64,000 nucleotides of DNA, taken from the NCBI GenBank assembly GCA_034769895.1, contig CM068368.1:337613076-337677075 (forward strand). Reading direction: 5' to 3'. This DNA comes from Magicicada septendecula. Taxonomy: Eukaryota; Arthropoda; Insecta; Hemiptera; Cicadidae. Made by a program: the position numbers and the translations under genes. The notes under the pieces were generated by a model that was not told where the DNA came from, searched no databases, and was given only the letters and a program-made list of their open reading frames with translations. Below, piece after piece: positions 32,671 to 45,700 of the stretch; positions within the stretch are counted from its first letter, which is position 1, and each line of letters opens with the position of its first letter.

Positions 32671-33030
32671 GTGCTGACTAACTGGAGGAACGAAGCTCCT
32701 AGACAATACGCAATTTCTACACTTCAGAAAAACAGCGGAAGCTTGGTGGTTACCGGATTCGTTCAAGAAAGGCCAACCTCGATTACAGTTGACACAGGTG
32801 CAACAGTTTCCATTGTGCGTGGTGAAAGATCTCAAGCCAATCCGGTGCTCTTGCAGCTTGCGAACAGCTACTGGACGGCCTGTAAAAGTGTTTGGAAAAG
32901 TGGAGATACACCTACGCCTCGGTCGACTTGAGTTTGATCATCAAGTAGCCTACTGGTTGGAGACATTGTGGATGAAGCAATTCTTGGTGTGGACGTTATG
33001 AACGCATATGGATTTATAAGTCGACTGGCT
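32671..33030 (+). pseudogene. retroelement aspartic protease fragment
   Basis: TSITVDTGATVSIVRGE carries the D-T-G-A active site followed by the hydrophobic flap strand. The continuation shifts to another frame (RPVKVFGKVEIHL) and then a third (DEAILGVDVM), the last being the C-terminal ILG motif of pepsin-like retroelement proteases. Together they cover one protease domain, broken by two frameshifts. It would process the polyprotein. Confidence 0.75.
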
Positions 33031-33068
33031 CGAACGTCTGCAAGAGTACAACTTCAAGGTACAATAAC

Positions 33069-33080
33069 GGGGGGGGGGGG
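33069..33080 (+). repeat. 12-nt G run at the RT/RNase H deletion region
   Basis: A homopolymer of G lies between the protease end and the start of integrase-flanking homology, within the interval where RT and RNase H would be expected. Confidence 0.8.
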
Positions 33081-33239
33081 CTCCTGCATGGAAATGCGGA
33101 TGGCTTATCACGGAGACCGTGCCCGGAAGACTGCCGACATTTCCACAGAAAGGAAGAACAAAACGCCAGCGAACATGTTCAAGCCATCACTGTAGATTTC
33201 CTGCCAGACGGCTGGACGACACAAGATTTTCGGGAAGAA

Positions 33240-34490
33240 CAAATGGCTGATGAAGACATTGGACCGATCTTGACAGCAAAACCGACCGGATTGGCAAGAT
33301 ATCTGCCGTGGTTCGGAAGTGCTGAAGGGCTACTGGGCATAATGGGAATCTCTTATCTTAGAGAACTGATTGCTGAAAAGGGCTTGGGAAAGTGCAGATG
33401 GACGAGACGTGGTCATGCAGTTGATAGTTCCCCGAAGCATAGTGCAGTCTGTTTTGAAGGCGATGCATGATAGAACGTCTAGTGGCCATCTTGGCGTTAA
33501 CAAAACCCTTGACAAAATACGGAAGCGATTCTATTGGCTTCATCTTCGCTACGACGTAGAGGAATGGGTTCGGACATGTGAAATATGTGCTGAAAGCAAG
33601 GACCCACAAACCAGAAGCAGGGGAAAAATGAGACAATATAACGTTGGACTGCCTTTTGAGAGAATTGCCATAGACATTGCTGGACCATTCCCAGTTTCTG
33701 ACAATGGAAACCGTTACATCATGGTTGTAGGTGACTACTTTACTAAGTGGGTGGAAGCCTATGCAATTCCAAATCAGGAGGTTACCACTGTAGCATAGGA
33801 GTCAGTTTACAACTTCTGTTGCAGTTATGGAGCCCCTATGGAAATCCATACGGATCAAGGGAGAAATGTCGAATCAGGAGTGTTTAAAGAATTATGTCGT
33901 CTACTCAGAATTCGAAAGACCAGGACATCTGTTCATCCTCAATCGGACGGAATGTTTGAGAGATTCAGTACGACACTTGGGACACTTGAACAGCATCTTT
34001 CGAAGGTTGTTGACGAGAACCAAACAGACTGGGACCAACGTATACCACTATTCCTCATGGGTATAGGTCATCAGTACACGACACAACCGGCATCACTCCA
34101 GCAAAATTGGTATTTGGACGGGAGATTCATCTTCCTGGGGACTTAATATTCGGATCACCTGCTACTGAGTCCCAAGAGCCACAGAACTATTCCTCGCAAT
34201 TAGAAAACCAACTGCGAGAAATGAATCGCTTGGTAAGAGGACGGCTGAAGATTGGCAGTGATAAAATGAAAATTCGGTATGACATTCGCACCAATAGTGT
34301 AGATTTCCAAGAAGGAGATCAGGTCTGGTTGTTCAACCCAGAGCGCCGTCGTGGTCGCTCACCTAAACTTCAGTCTACCTGGGAAGGACCCTACACTGTA
34401 AAAAAAAGAATCAACGCTGTTTTTTATTGGCTTCAACAGGAATGACAGCGAAAGTTCAAGGTGGTCCACTTAGATCGCCTGGCTAAGTAT
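33240..34490 (+). pseudogene. gypsy-type integrase, interrupted
   Basis: The linker ADEDIGPIL precedes the H-H-C-C zinc module (HDRTSSGHLG ... CEICAES). The DDE core follows: IDIAGPFP (first Asp), HTDQGRN (second Asp) and SVHPQSDGMFERF (Glu). Next come an LVRGRLKI linker and the C-terminal GDQVWLFNP and SKVV/HLDRL region. Breaks are a TAG at 33796-33798 and a frameshift near 34100, with a TGA at 34443. The catalytic triad is retained. The enzyme would insert element cDNA into chromosomes. Confidence 0.85.
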
Positions 34491-34533
34491 TACTTCAGAG
34501 ACGGTTTGCCAGTTCGGGACGAACAGGAGTCAG

Positions 34534-34628
34534 TGTTACGGCACGACGTTACAGAACAATCTACGTGTTTCTAGAACGATTCAGTGAAATCCGGCTTTTA
34601 TTGCTGTGTTCGTACGTGATTCGTAACA
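34534..34628 (+). repeat. 3' LTR with internal deletion
   Basis: The first about 85 bp match the start of the 5' LTR; the sequence then jumps from TGTACGTGAT-type sequence to the terminal CGTAACA, missing about 440 bp. The end retains the CA terminus and abuts the ATAT target duplication. The deletion therefore happened within the LTR, not by truncation at its edge. Confidence 0.75.
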
Positions 34629-34632
34629 ATAT

Positions 34633-36780
34633 TAATATAGGCCTATTTATTATTCCATGTACGCTAATCAAGTGTGTTGACTAACAGATGATGTAAATTA
34701 ATTAATGTAGTCGATTTTTCTGTAGTCGATTTGATATTTTGTCTTTAATCCATTTATATTGACCTTGAGTAATATATTTGTTTAATTTAGTGTTATTGTT
34801 GTTTTTACTATTATTTTTGTGTATTTTGGAAAAATGTTATTTTGTTGAAATATATGTTTCCAAACAATTAATTAATTGTTTTTTACGTTTAACAGGTTGG
34901 TTATAGGAATGAGTTACATCACATCAACTTGAATGGTGTTTTCATCCATCATTTTCGATGTAGTTAACTCAAAGTTTCTTGCAGCAATTGTATAATATTA
35001 TGATATTACGTAAACAATATAGTTTCTTTCGCAAGTAATGTATTACGTTTTTGTCGTTTCAATACCTGACGCACGTTTCACTGAAACATATCAGCATTAT
35101 CAGATATTTGTAAGTAAATCAATAACAATCAAAATAAAATTTTATTATATATATAGCAAAATATAAAATTTTGAATTATATCAATTATTTGTAGTTTATG
35201 AGTTCTTGAAAGGTGCTGAATATCTAAGCAGTTTTGTATTATGTGCGTATTTATATTACGTATGTAAATCGTGAAAAGTGAACAGACATAAAATCATTAA
35301 AAAATTGTTGCCATTAAAATCTAACCACACTTGGGTCGACCGCAGATTGTTAAAATCGTCAGCTTTTACGTCGAAAGTATAGTCGATGAGTTAGCCGTAT
35401 CTATAAAACTTTTATTTCGTGAAAGTAATAAATGAGTCAGCGAGCACACAAAAACATGTAGAGAAACATTCCCGTTCAAGTGTATGCAAGTGTTGTAATG
35501 CCGGATCCGTCATCCAGGGGCATATTTACGTGGGGACGAACGGGACTGGACTCTCCTTCCAGAGGGTCGAAAAAAGTTGACGAAGTTTGTTTAGACTATT
35601 TTATTATTTTTTCAGCTGTGCACGCTAATTTATTAGAAACTATTTTTTAAATATAGAAACATGTTTATTACATATAATTTGTCTATACGTCTGAATTAAG
35701 AAATCAATTCAGTCATCAAGTATCTTCTAAACAATGTTTCAGTAACGTGAATTTTTATTGTGTTTCTGTTTTTTCTTTTGTATGAAGCCGACTCGACCGG
35801 AAGATGGAAGATTATAAATACACTGTATTTTTTTAATAACATGTTAACAAATTTTAAAACTATTCAAGCAACTAAACGTACTGCAATTACTCGAATACTT
35901 TTGAGTTTGAAAGTTTTGGCTATGACGTGTGAATGGTAAAGGATATACTTTTTTTGAGAATTCTAGTACAGTCTTTACGGTCTTTAATGGTACAGGCTTA
36001 CATATCAAGTTACATATCTTTCTTAATATTTTACATCATTATGTGAGATTAAATGCGTTGTCGTCAATCCCTCTGACGATCGTCTGCTACTACCACCATA
36101 CCCAGCCAAGTTTCTTTTATTGTCAAATAGGTAAGTTTTTGTTCTTTATATTTTTTGCTGTGACTTGCTATTCTTGGTCTTAGTGTACGATTTTTGTTTA
36201 AATAGAGAGTGAGGGGCAGGGTGATAGAGAGAGTGAAAGAGAAGTGTAAGATGCCCAAACAGCTCATTCTGTAGTAAGTAGTTCTGGTCATAAGTAGGCC
36301 TATTTGTTTTGACGGAATATGAGGCAACGATGTCCGAGTTTCGTTGTCAAGCGTCATCATCTAATGAATTGGCAACTTTAACACAACAGGTGCAATGTAT
36401 TACAGAATTAACAATACGGAATGACAGCTTACTATTTATACATCAATTTGTGCATGCTGAACAATTTATTACCGGCGCTAAACAATTTTTTCAAATATAT
36501 TTCTTATAATAAACAAAGTAAGTATTAAAAATAATTAACACTTATATTAGACTTTTTGGTATGCTAGACCGATGGACGGTAATGATTTTCATTGTATATT
36601 TGGACCATTTTTATTAACGATACAATGATACGTATTATGAGAGTTGCGATTAGTCGCAATAGTATATGGATCACTGAGATGTAACTTACTGCAACTAAGA
36701 CGATCGAACTTTTTTAATGTGCTATTATTATCAACTTATTATTACTGTAAGGTAACGATGAAAGACAGTGACTAAATTGT
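34633..36780. other. gene-free stretch
   Basis: Apart from the degenerate hammerhead-like motif at 35062-35110 (minus) I see no gene. The frames at 35929-36183 and 36064-36360 have no recognisable domain. Confidence 0.5.
35062..35110 (-). ncRNA. degenerate hammerhead-like ribozyme motif
   Basis: On the minus strand CTGATAA (core G changed to A) is followed by U, a hairpin with CUGA/UCAG stem, GAAA and CGTGCGTCAGG. The last part gives a short stem III (ACG/CGU) and a GUC cleavage triplet. It is the same family as 26395-26432. The core mutation should abolish cleavage. Confidence 0.4.
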
Positions 36781-36849
36781 GACGTTAGCTATGAAGCGAT
36801 AAAGGATAAGGTATGATAAGATAAAGGATAGAATTGATTCGTTTAGGAA

Positions 36850-37267
36850 CATTTATGGTGTAATATAGAGAAATGTCATAAATAAGACCAGAAGCAGTAC
36901 ATGTATACAGTTTTATGCAGTTGGTATTCCAGTATTGACATACGTCGGTAAAACATGGGTACTGTCGGTGAATGTTCGTTATTAAAATTCACAGTGGTGG
37001 AGAATGAGGTTACTTCGGAATATTTTAACTGTATCCTCCAAGATAGACAAATAAATTAAAATATAAGGGAAGAACTTGGAGTAGAGAGGCTTACACGATC
37101 ATTTCCAATTATAGAAAAAGATGACACTACCATCTGCAACGGATGGCAGAGGATAGATTGCCTAAGGAGTTACCAGTAAGCAAGTAGAGGAAGAAGGGAT
37201 GTGGAGCATCCGGCAAGGAGATGGGTGCCAAAACAGGTTTAGCCACCAAGACAGTGTGGAAGAAGAA

Positions 37268-37302
<35 letters not shown>
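36850..37302 (+). pseudogene. LINE 3' end with (TAG)n tail
   Basis: In shifting frames the translation shows AVGIPVLTYVGKTWVLS, then WWRMRLLRNIL and NIREELGVERL, the post-RT tail typical of LINE ORF2 proteins (compare YGSETW and NEDIREEL forms). A (TAG)n array (37270-37302) follows within about 30 bp of the end of homology and is the probable 3' microsatellite tail. Stops and frameshifts are frequent. The copy is 5' truncated. Confidence 0.65.
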
Positions 37303-37309
37303 AAAGAAG

Positions 37310-38985
37310 AACTAAACACTGACTAGACAAAGATTTATAAGCTTAAGTGTTATAAATAATAATGAATGTTTGGTATAATATGAGGTTTCTATAAAATCAT
37401 TGTACCAGTATTATTACCTAAAGTAATATTACTCCTTTAGGAAAGCTTATAATTTTAAGATTTTACAGTATATCGCGTCACGTTCGTCCGTCATATGCTA
37501 ACCAGATATGATAACTAGAAAACGCCGTGAAAACCTTTATGTGCACAAAAAATATACAAATGTTAATCTATGTATGACGTAGTTTTATTACATAGTTTCT
37601 TGGGTCTTGTGTGTGTGTGTGTGAGCGCGCGCGTGTGTGCGTGTGCGTGTTTGCGCTTGTAGTCTATAGGCAACTAAAATGATACAACCGCAGGTCAATA
37701 ATATAACCTTGTTACGTGAAGAGAAGCCTTACAAATAATTTGTAAACATTCGCCAAACTGAATGAGATTAGTGATTTTAAGCTCACTGTTTATCCATCAG
37801 TCAAGTACGCTGACAATATATTACATGAGATATTATTTTGTCATTAATTTTTTAACAAGCCAGGTAAGCTTTAAGAAAATTAAACTGTTGTTAGACTTTT
37901 CGGCCGATGAACGGTAAGTTGTCATTGTTTCAACAATTTTTTCCGAAGACTAGTTTTAACACCTTTTAAGGGAAGCACACACTACATATATACCGGAAGC
38001 GTTGCGTTGTCGGGTGCCTGACGTTCGCTAGTCACATTTGTCTATGATGTCCGTATTATCTAAAGGCGACGTAATGTAGTCTACTCTATCTATAAATAAA
38101 TGTAGCGTAACTCGCAGTTATTACATATTAGAAAAAACATTTCTGAATTAACTTTAGATATAACCAAACTGAGTTTACTGATTACTCTAATTCAATTTCA
38201 CTACTGTAAAAACGATGAAAGAAGATTGGGGTTGTTTAGGATCTGATAATGGTGGTGACTTCGAAAAGCGGTTTAGCAACTTCCTACAATAACGTTGGAA
38301 TTATGAAGAATGGTAACAAAATTAACTTAATCGAGATCGAGATCAGAACGAAGCCGGATGGTACCAAACTACACTAAACCCAATGAATTTATTTTTCCCT
38401 TAGTCTTTCTTGCAAATTTAACCTCATTTAAAATGACTTTGTTCTCCTCTAAAAAAATTTTATTTTGAATACTAAACTACACGTAGTAACTTTTTTATCA
38501 TATAAAAATTTCATACAGCACGCATTTTATTACGTGCCCTGATTCTCGAAGATCAGGGGAATTTCGGGTTAGTACATTTTGGGCAATGATGTTCGCTACA
38601 TAAGAACTTTGTGCTATGGATTTGGTTTTGGAAGCAGGTGGCGATTTCTTGGTCGCTTGTCTCTGCCCGGTTCAGGAAGAAAAACATGTATTCCATATGT
38701 AAAAAAGTATATTAATAACTGAGAAAATTAGGCCACAGTTAATCTTGTTACTGTATACTGCTGACATAATAAAATAAAAAAATTTGATTCATATTAATAA
38801 ATTAAATGATTAACACGATTACTTGTTTTTTATATATGTTTTGGAGCTCGGCAACTAAGGCCTTTAGTCCAATGACGTCTACCAGGCGTGTTACTAGACG
38901 GGATGTTTTCACTCAACCGTAGTTGACTCAACGAAAGTGGAAACTCGTACACAAAACGACATTTTCAAAGCCTATACAGTAATCT
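37310..38985. other. gene-free stretch with a GT/GC repeat
   Basis: A GT-rich repeat containing GCGCGCGC lies at about 37609-37650. No gene is supported. Confidence 0.5.
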
Positions 38986-38989
38986 TGCT

Positions 38990-39700
38990 GCTTTTAGGAA
39001 GGACAGATTTCTGTCTATCGCTAACTGTTCGTTTCCGAGGTCTTCTTTCAGGTTACCTTTTAGTAAGTACCTTTGTCTCAGTTCTGCAAGAGTACTACAG
39101 TCTTCGATTATGTGTTTCATTGTAAGCGCTTCGCCATAAGTGCAGACGAGTCGTTCTTGTCCTTGTAGAAGTTACAAAGAAGTCACGTTTGTGTGCCCAA
39201 TGCGCAGTCTGGTGATGAGAATAAATAGCGGTCTTGTTCACGACTACTGCTATCGCCTCCTACTTGCAATTTACAGATGCTCTGCTTCACGGCAGAAAGT
39301 TTGCTCTTCCGTGTGTTACACATCTGTTGTTACAAATTCATAATGGTGCCTGTGCCAGCTAGTTTCGCATCATCAGTCGTAAGGCAATCGCTGTGGGCTG
39401 CCCTCAGCGTTCTTGCTGCACTTCGTTACCTTCAATACCTACATGACCCGGACACCGGACACCAAACAAAAGTAAAAAATGAACGAAGGTCTACTAACCC
39501 ATGACATAACGCCATTATCTGCTGTAATAACGGATCCACCGTGGCAGGATTGTCCAAGGCAGCTAAAAAACTCAGTGAATCCGTACAAATTGCCTTTCAC
39601 CTCGGTGTTCACAGAAACGAAGATCCTACCACACCACGTACAGTTCGGGGGTGTATACACTAGCCGCCTTGGGCAGTGTCCAGGAATGGGACGACTGATC
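38990..39700 (-). pseudogene. LINE RNase H domain and C-terminus
   Basis: In several minus frames: LAALDNPATVDPLLQQI, then TFVWCP, GHVGIEGNE, and later EALTMKHIIEDCSTLAELR and NLSFLKAARL. These are the RNase H helix/strand motifs and the conserved H-x-x-x-x-C tail of jockey/I/R1-type ORF2 proteins. Frames change at least three times. The upstream RT and endonuclease are absent. Confidence 0.7.
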
Positions 39701-39742
39701 TAAACAGAAGTTTCAGTTCAGTTAAGTAACACGATTTCTCGT

Positions 39743-40268
39743 TTATATTAACGACGTCCAGCCGGCAATTTGGTTTTGCAAAGCAGCCAAGGGAGCATTT
39801 CTCACGGCAAAGTTGTCCTGTTGAAGGTTAGGACATGGGACGCAGATGGGAGCGTCTGTCCATCCCTTCGCACCGTTAGTCTTCGACATGCGATGGGGCA
39901 AGCTCAGTCGCAATTTATTCCTCTGCAGTTCAGCAGGTCCCTGCACATTACCACCCGTTTTGTAGTGTTTAGGGTGGTATGAGGTACGACTTCTATCTTA
40001 TGTCCCCTATCTTCTACAGTTTAAGTAACCTCGAACCCTGTTGACCGTTTAGGGTCTCGACAAGTAGTCCTCCTGCGACTTTTCTGATTTTCTGTACAGC
40101 TGATTCAGCGCAACCGGTGACAGCTTTTTTAATAAGGATGGCACTCACTTTTGCGAAGTTACCTTCCCTACGTTTTACCACCAGGTACTTCGGCACCGCC
40201 GGCGCAGTGACAGACGATGTTACGAATCTGTCTGTATCAACCGAGGAGAAATATCTTTTACTCTTCAC
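39743..40268 (-). pseudogene. LINE ORF1 (gag-like) remnant
   Basis: From the Met at 40268 the product reads VPKYLVVKRREGNFAKVSAIL and GGLLVETLNGQQGSRLLKL, which matches the nucleic-acid-binding core of jockey-like ORF1 proteins. After a stop at 40014-40016 homology continues in other frames (PHTTLNTTK, CRDLLNC). It then joins directly to RNase H sequence below 39700, so endonuclease and RT were deleted between them. Confidence 0.65.
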
Positions 40269-40701
40269 CCTCCAAGGAGGGATTTTTTCTGAACGAGGGT
40301 TTTTAAAGTACCTTCAACCAGAGAATTATTTTTGAGAACTTTAAATTTTGTTGCAATGAGTACCGGGGAAATGACAGACCACCGCGACAGAGCTCTCGAG
40401 TACCACGGCTAGAACTAAATACAACAGAGTGCGACCAAAAAATCCAACTCGAAGTGAGGGGGTTATTATACATCTCTCCCTTTTTTCTGTAACAGAACTC
40501 GCTTTTCGCTTTGAATTGTAAATTTTACACATGTATTTTTTTCGCCGAAATCTATTTATGGTTGTCGTTTTTCTGTAGTCCCGTACTACACTTACAATCT
40601 TTTCAGACTGTTTATGAGTACCGTCTATACGGTTACAATACGATCCGCAAAGATACGTACCGGTAGTTTGTTTTAATCGCAACACGTTTCCAAAAAAAAA
40701 G

Positions 40702-42765
40702 CAGTATGGGAGAGTAGGGTAATGGCGCCACCTTAAGAGGAAATTATTTGTTGTGACTTTAGTTTTATCTGAAACTTAGGTATTTACTTGAGTGTATCAA
40801 TAAGTTGTTTCCCTGCACAAATATATACCTATTCAAAAGTATATTATCTGCTTTTATAAGGTCAGAATAAAAATAAAAACTTGTTTATGTAAAGTAGCGA
40901 AATTGCCCTACATAGTTTTTTTGGAAATCAGATTTTCCTTGGGATGTGCCCGGTTGAGGGTTAGCATAAATGTCATGTAATAAAGTCTCATTGTTAGCAT
41001 CGGAAATCTCAGCAGCGGTGTTATTAGGTATTCCAGCAGCAATGTCATTAGGTGTCTCATCAGCAATGTCATTAGATGTCTCAGAAGCAGTGTTTTCTTC
41101 TTTGTCCTCAATAACTATTTACTGAACAAGAGTATGAGCAGGAGCAAAGTCGTCCTCAGTAAACTTGTTGAGCTGAAAAGGAGAAATCCCACAAGCTTTA
41201 AATCCTGATACAGCCTTTTCTAGAGTGGCAACTCTCAAATAGGCTTTGCTGAAGATCGAGGCAATGTCGTAAGGTGTTATTTTCTGATGAACATTCGTTT
41301 TTATGAAGTAATCAGACTCCTTATTAAAAGCATTCTTCAGAGGTGAGTAGAAAGCTACGTCTAGGGGCTGCAGTCTGTGTGAAGAATGGGGAGGGATTGA
41401 CACAACGTGAATGTGGTGTTGTCGGCAAAAGTCATAACACTGCAACGAAATGTGGCTTCCATGGTTATCCATCAAAAGCAGGACAGGGTCCTCTTCACTT
41501 GTCTTTTTGGAAATGCTCTAGCCATTCTAAGAATAACTCCTCATTAGACCACCCATTATGAGAGCACTTGTAAATAGCTCCTGGTGGCCCCCCTCGCTGT
41601 AACAGAAATGACATACGTTTTCTTGGAAATATGAACATTCGGGGTACATATCCTACTGATGCGCTCATGGTGCACACGACAGTTATATTTTTCCCTCTTT
41701 CCCAACTAGTGATTCCCCCTACTTGTTTCTGCCCTTGGGGTGCAAGGATTTTTCCGGGCTTTTGTACTGTGGAAATGCCGGTTTCGTTCATGTTGTAAAT
41801 ACGACTGGGGGAAAATTTAAACTTCGTCATGACAGTTTCTAAATTTTTGTAAAATAAATCAACGTCTTCTGTATTAAATGGCGTCGCCCTGCTCAAGCTA
41901 GTGGCTTCAGGTTTTCTTAAACTAATCTTATGTCACCTAAGAAACCCTCTTAACCAATCTACCCCGGCCATTTTCTCGGCTAAATCAAAAACCAAGCGCC
42001 TTAGTTCGGTCGTGGTGATTCCGTAAAATATCTTTGCCAGGAGGAGCACATGATTAGCTATTTGTTGTTCTTGCTCAGCAGAAAACACGGGTTTCCGCCC
42101 TAATGAAGGCTTAGTATTATCTTCTGACTTTAATCTATCACGTAAAGTTGACCTAGGTATGCCAAAATTACCGGCTGCTTTTTTCTTTGAGATTCCACTT
42201 CGAACTGCTTTCAATAGCTTTTTTAAGGTCTTCTTCACTCCACTTCGCCTTTTGTGTAGTTCTTTCTCGTGATCGAACCATTTGAAAACCACAAAAGGGT
42301 TCAGTTTGGTATCCTTTGTAATAAAATATTATGTGGGGCAATACCGCCACATGGCGATATTGTCCCACATAGGAGTGGCGGAATTACACCATTTGGACAA
42401 TATGGCGGATAGTCGTCACAACTGACAAACGAGTGAACGAGCAACTCAAGCAACTTTACAGATAAGTTCCTCATACAATACTCTATCAAAGCACGTATTA
42501 ATTAAACTAACAAATAATGAAGTTCATACACTTACCACGAGTTAAATAATTGGTGAAAATAACAACAAAGATCAGGAAAATAACGTCTCTACAAGTAACA
42601 TGCGAACTGAACGCAACAGGTGCAATGGCGGTACTGCCCGAAGCTTCCCGAGTCGGCCGCTACTGCAGAGCGCTACTGTCTTGGGCCTAACACGGAATCT
42701 AGAGTTGAAACCAGCGGGTGGCGGAATTCCCCAGGGTGGCGGATTTGTACCACTCTCCCCTACTT
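40702..42765 (-). mobile_element. pogo/Tigger-like DNA transposon
   Basis: The left end reads CAGTATGGGAGAGTAGGG and the right end, inverted, AGTAGGGGAGAGTGG, with a shared CGCCACC slightly further in. These inverted repeats resemble Tigger/pogo termini (CAGTA, GGGGAGA). The 2.06-kb interior encodes one transposase on the minus strand. Subterminal GGCGGNATT-type units recur at 42350-42420 and 42715-42745. No clear TA duplication is left at the ends. Confidence 0.75.
40880..42281 (-). pseudogene. pogo/Tigger transposase, catalytic residue mutated
   Basis: Start at Met 42281 (MVRSRERTTQKAKWSEEDL). A frameshift in an A run leads to a CENP-B-like helix-turn-helix (SKKKAAGNFGIPRSTLRDRL) and the second binding half (EQEQQIANHVLLLAK, GVDWLRGFL). 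A nonsense TGA follows at about 41933. The DDE_1 core comes next: [44 protein letters not shown]. The family motif is NMDETG, so the first catalytic Asp is Asn here. The other two (MDNH, QPLDV) remain. A second frameshift lies near 41490, and an acidic C-terminal tail continues to about 40880. Dead by at least four lesions. Confidence 0.85.
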
Positions 42766-45700
42766 TAGTTCGCAAAGTTAGTTTTGTAAGATTAGGTTTA
42801 AATATGGTAATAAAATACAACCATTATGAACATTTTAATGTAGGTTCATGTTTACGAATGAAGGAGAAGAAAACATTTGAATGCCACGACAGTTTGCTTT
42901 TAGTTGCATTTTAACATGATAATGTTTTTAGGCTGGGGGGTCATTCCACAAAATGCGTCATCGTAAAATGTAACGCTTCCACACTTTCGATTCCCCACAG
43001 TCTAGTTGATGAGATTGTCACCAAATGTCAATCTGTTATATTCATTGTATTTACGTCATATTTTACCAACCACGAATTTTGTTTTATTTAAAGAATAAAT
43101 TAAACTGAAACATCGTTACTTAACTTCACGCATTAACACACTAGTATTTTCACATTGGATTTAGTAATAAAATTATTTACAATTAGTACACTTCTTCTTC
43201 TTCACTGCGTTGTGTATCGATATTATCGCGTACGCAGAACATCAAAAATGTAGTGCAGGTACAGTTATTGGAAAAGTACCCATTTTTTATTGTTAATACT
43301 CAGCTGATGTAAAGAGTAACATAAGCGTGACGTAATATGATTACGATGTAAAAGTTAATATAAAATATATAATTCACTATTATTAGAACATATACTTTTT
43401 GAATTTATAATGCATTTTAATATTTTGATTTTTATTTATATTCCATGTACTCTTGTGTAGTTTTCATGGTGTTTTAATGTTTTTAGATTTTTTTTAATTT
43501 GTTAACTTGGGGAGTTTGTTTAATAACGTTACGGTTAAGTAGCCGTACAAGTGTAACAAAAGGAATTTTGAATCACAGAGAAAACATAAGGTAAAATAAA
43601 TTTCAACTATATAAAAAGAGTCGAAATAACTACGTTGTATAATTTAATTAAATAACCAGCAAGTCAATAAGTAACGGTCTGTATTGTGAACAGGAACATA
43701 TAGTCATCATATGTACGGTAAGAATATAATCCTAATTCAAATTCAGTGTCAAGATTTGTGTAAATATATTTTATTCTACAAGTCATTGCCAATTTTTCAA
43801 TGAAAGGTCAATGTACGTTGCCTGGATTAACATGCCTAAATATACAACGACTTAAGAAGAGACTTGAAAGCTTTTCACAAGCACTTATTTTCACAAGAGT
43901 TGTGTAAAATTAACTTTTTGTCCTGAATACAAAATATTTTCTGAAAATTAAAACACAAATTATAACTTATAACATAAAAATTCCCCATAATGTATAAGCT
44001 AATTATTTTAATAATTACACAATCCAAGTTTAGTAATCAACTTACACTTAAAAAGTTTTAGAATAACAAGTTACATAAAACATAATTCAAAGTTGTAATA
44101 GAATTTAATAAAATTAACTTATTTTAAAAAACAGCTGCATCTTAAAATAAAAAATATTTTACACGTATCATTTCACTACATATTTCATAATAAACATAAA
44201 CAGTGCATCGTGTATAATATAAATTTTATACAAATTAATTATATATAAAGATTCTAATTTTTTATAACAAAGTCAATTAATAATATTATGGTATTTAGTA
44301 CTCGAAAACGAGAATCGTATAAACAAAATAAATGAAAGGAAGCAAAATGACATTACGGGTGAACTTACGCTATAAATCTGGAAATTACTATTTTATCAAA
44401 ATAGGCCTATTTAATAACAATAAAGACTTTCTTCCAAGCAAGTAATTAATAATATAAAACAAAATCTTAAAAATAACCCGATATTATTTTAAGGTGATGA
44501 AAGGAATGCAATTATATTAGCTCATTACTTGTTTAATTATGGTAATAATTGTATTAACAACAAAATTAATAATACAAATCGCATTGTAAAGTCATAAAAA
44601 TTCCAAAATCAACTTGGGAGTTTAATAAACACATTATTTTATTTATAAAGACGTTAATAATAATATTAATAAAAACTTTAATAATAAATACAATAGCCTA
44701 ATCAGATTACCTGGCAACAAGTACAATCATTAACATGAGTAACACAAATACAATCAGTAACAGAAATATCAGACTTCGCATTAACATGGAAGTAACCTTT
44801 CTGACAATATTGGAATACAACAGCAAAGTGAACTAATAGAATTATGGCCTTCTTCCCTTAGTAGTTCTGCCTTAGACAAAAAACACGCCCACAGTTGTGC
44901 ACAAAGTACATGTATCTTAAATATAATTTGGTGAGGTATTAAAATATATTTCTCAGTTTCCTTCCTGGCGCATCTATAGCTTGTAGAAGGTTAACTATAT
45001 AGGACGAACCTAAAACGAAGATGTACAGAGTGCGGCAAAAATCACTTGACGTTACTTATTAGTAGTTAAACAAACGCGCTTTTTGATAAGCGACTTACAG
45101 CCCTCACTATATTCTAGACAGTGAACTCGCTTACCTACCACTTAAAACCGCCTTGCGGCTTGTAAAGTCGGCACGAGTTTTTAAGGCAATGAACTTTACT
45201 TATTGAAATTCTATTTATACATGACCGCCGCCACAGTACTATAGGGCGGTGTAACTGTAACAGGGGTTGGGTGGCTTATCATGACTTTAATGAGTAGAAA
45301 TTTGCATTTTACTGCATGATTTCGATGCGAAACACATTCGCATGCAAAATATAAACAGAACGGAGACTGTTTTATAAACAAAAGAAAGTCCCTTACTACA
45401 ATAATAATCCCAGTACAATAATTATTAAAATATTAAACACTGCAACGTGCTCATCACAACGCGCGCGCACTCACACACAGCAGGCAAGCTGTTGGCAGTT
45501 GCTCTCCACGCTTCTCCTGAAGATAGTGTGTGTATAGAGGGCATACGCTAGTATTGAGGGCTATCCTCTCAAGTACCATTCGGAAGCTAAAATAAAAAGA
45601 AAAACACTTCATTTTACAGATTTTTTATTGACTTAATTAATTTTTACTGAATTATACTATGACTTTTTATTAAAACTTCCTGGGCTTAGCTGTTGTTCCG

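Larger units (their letters stand above)
30729..34628 (+). mobile_element. gypsy-like LTR retrotransposon lacking RT/RNase H
   Basis: A 5' LTR (30729-31267) and a shortened 3' LTR (34534-34628) bound an internal region encoding gag, a zinc knuckle, a DTGA aspartic protease and an integrase. ATAT flanks both ends (30725-30728, 34629-34632), a 4-bp target duplication. The region expected to encode reverse transcriptase and RNase H between protease and integrase is missing. At 3.9 kb the copy is shorter than a full gypsy element and cannot replicate on its own. Several frameshifts and stops are present. Confidence 0.85.
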
